A stretch of DNA of 7,020 nucleotides from contig JAUSKV010000161.1 in NCBI GenBank assembly GCA_030646745.1, forward strand, positions 1 to 7,020. The letters run 5' to 3'. Source of the DNA: Sulfurimonas sp. (GTDB lineage: Bacteria > Campylobacterota > Campylobacteria > Campylobacterales > Sulfurimonadaceae). Positions within the stretch are counted from its first letter, which is position 1. Every line of letters starts with the position of its first letter. Of the stretch, positions 6,423 through 7,020 are shown piece after piece. The position numbers were made by a program, and so were the translations under genes. The notes under the pieces are model-generated. The model worked only from the letters and a program-made list of their open reading frames with translations. It had not been told where the DNA came from and ran no database searches.

Positions 6423-6971
6423 ATGCAAATAACAGTACATGGAACTCCCATAACACTCGAAGCAAAAGAGTTGGAAGTAGGTAAAGAGGCACCGGCAGCA
6501 CGCATAACAAAGCTCGATGGAACTCAAAATGTCATAGGGATGATTGCTCCAAATATTCAGCTTCTTATTGCTATCCCATCACTTAAAACAGAAGTTTGCT
6601 CTCTGGGAGCAAAAAAGTTCAATGAATTAGTTCAACAATTTAAAAAATTAACGACTATCATGATAACAACGGATGACAAAGAAGTTGTAAAAGAGTTCGC
6701 ACAAAAAGAGTGCATAGAGAGTGCAGAAATAGTTTTGGATACAGAACTTCAATTTGCGAAAAAATTCGGCGTACTCATTAGTGAGGGCAAATTGAAAAAT
6801 CGCTTGGCTAGAGCGGTGTTTGTTATCGACAGAGAAGGTGTAATCGCTTATAAAGAGATTGTGAGTGAAATTGTCGATGAGATAGATTATGATGCATGTA
6901 TGGCAGCAATTGCAAAGATTCTAAGTGAGAAAAAAAGTGGACATACGCATGAGAATTGGATGAGTGTTTAA
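6423..6971 (+). CDS. tpx: Divergent thiol peroxidase (Tpx-family peroxiredoxin)
   Basis: This 182-residue protein is longer than the usual Tpx of about 165-170. The family reduces hydroperoxides in the cytoplasm, with electrons from thioredoxin. The N-terminal pattern (VHGTPITLEAKELEVGKEAP) is typical of Tpx. The active site reads PSLKTEVC, with Thr56 and peroxidatic Cys59 in the T-x-x-C arrangement. Cys97 is a plausible resolving cysteine on the helix where E. coli Tpx has Cys95, and RLARAVFVID (127-136) carries the conserved Arg. Differences from the family are K55 in place of the usual Asp before Thr56, loss of the Thr that follows the peroxidatic Cys in C-x-x-x-T, APAA in place of AP-D/N-F, an extra Cys159, and a C-terminal extension ending SGHTHENWMSV. 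It could be a redoxin with a specialised role. It is transcribed away from nifA and may belong to a nif-associated set that continues past the window. It has a good Shine-Dalgarno sequence. Confidence 0.85.
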   Translation: MQITVHGTPITLEAKELEVGKEAPAARITKLDGTQNVIGMIAPNIQLLIAIPSLKTEVCSLGAKKFNELVQQFKKLTTIMITTDDKEVVKEFAQKECIESAEIVLDTELQFAKKFGVLISEGKLKNRLARAVFVIDREGVIAYKEIVSEIVDEIDYDACMAAIAKILSEKKSGHTHENWMSV

Positions 6972-7020
6972 AAAATTTGGCACAGTATGTAATTTGATTC
7001 TTTGGAAAGTCTGTATTATA
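6972..7020. other. Short region downstream of the Tpx-like gene
   Basis: These 49 AT-rich bases to the window edge hold no start of a recognisable gene and no terminator hairpin. A TGGCAC at 6978-6983 looks like the -24 half of a sigma-54 promoter, but the -12 half is absent at the right distance. Confidence 0.4.

Noticed and set aside
6978..6993. TGGCAC downstream of the Tpx-like gene as a possible nif sigma-54 promoter
   Set aside because: At the -12 position the sequence is GTAA and not TTGC, so only half the element is present.

Overview
The window looks like a chromosomal segment of an AT-rich, free-living member of the Campylobacterota (the former Epsilonproteobacteria), with Sulfurimonas-like or Sulfuricurvum-like relatives most likely. 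The reasons are the low-GC coding style, a small MreD-like membrane gene placed directly before PBP2 (from memory, the Campylobacter jejuni Cj0651-pbpC arrangement), a YjfB-like small protein, and a NifA-type regulator. The genus is an inference and is not proved by the sequence.

Left part (1-2581): three tightly packed plus-strand genes. They are a 5'-truncated GNAT acetyltransferase of the short ArgA-like type, a polytopic membrane protein whose start lies inside the GNAT gene, and mrdA (PBP2, an elongation transpeptidase) whose ATG overlaps the preceding stop. The last two form a plausible cell-elongation pair.

Middle (2582-3349): two minus-strand genes, ybeY (rRNA maturation endoribonuclease, convergent to mrdA) and a 60-residue YjfB-like putative motility protein. 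The 72-bp gap between them contains two overlapping, mutually exclusive inverted repeats.

Centre right (3350-4670): queC (the preQ0 step of queuosine synthesis) overlaps a YgjP-like zinc metallohydrolase gene. queC has no visible Shine-Dalgarno sequence, and an extended -10-like element places its start point at or near the ATG.

Right part (4673-7020): nifA (GAF + sigma-54 AAA+ + Fis-type HTH) is on the minus strand. It diverges across 139 bp of very AT-rich DNA from a divergent thiol peroxidase (Tpx family) gene. NifA implies that the organism fixes nitrogen or did so, and the pair probably marks the edge of a nif region that continues beyond base 7020. The NifA has a GAFTDA loop instead of GAFTGA, lacks the inter-domain cysteine cluster of oxygen-sensitive NifA proteins, and has an N-terminal CxxC. 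No tRNA, rRNA, CRISPR array or insertion sequence was seen, and no gene-free stretch exceeds 300 bases.
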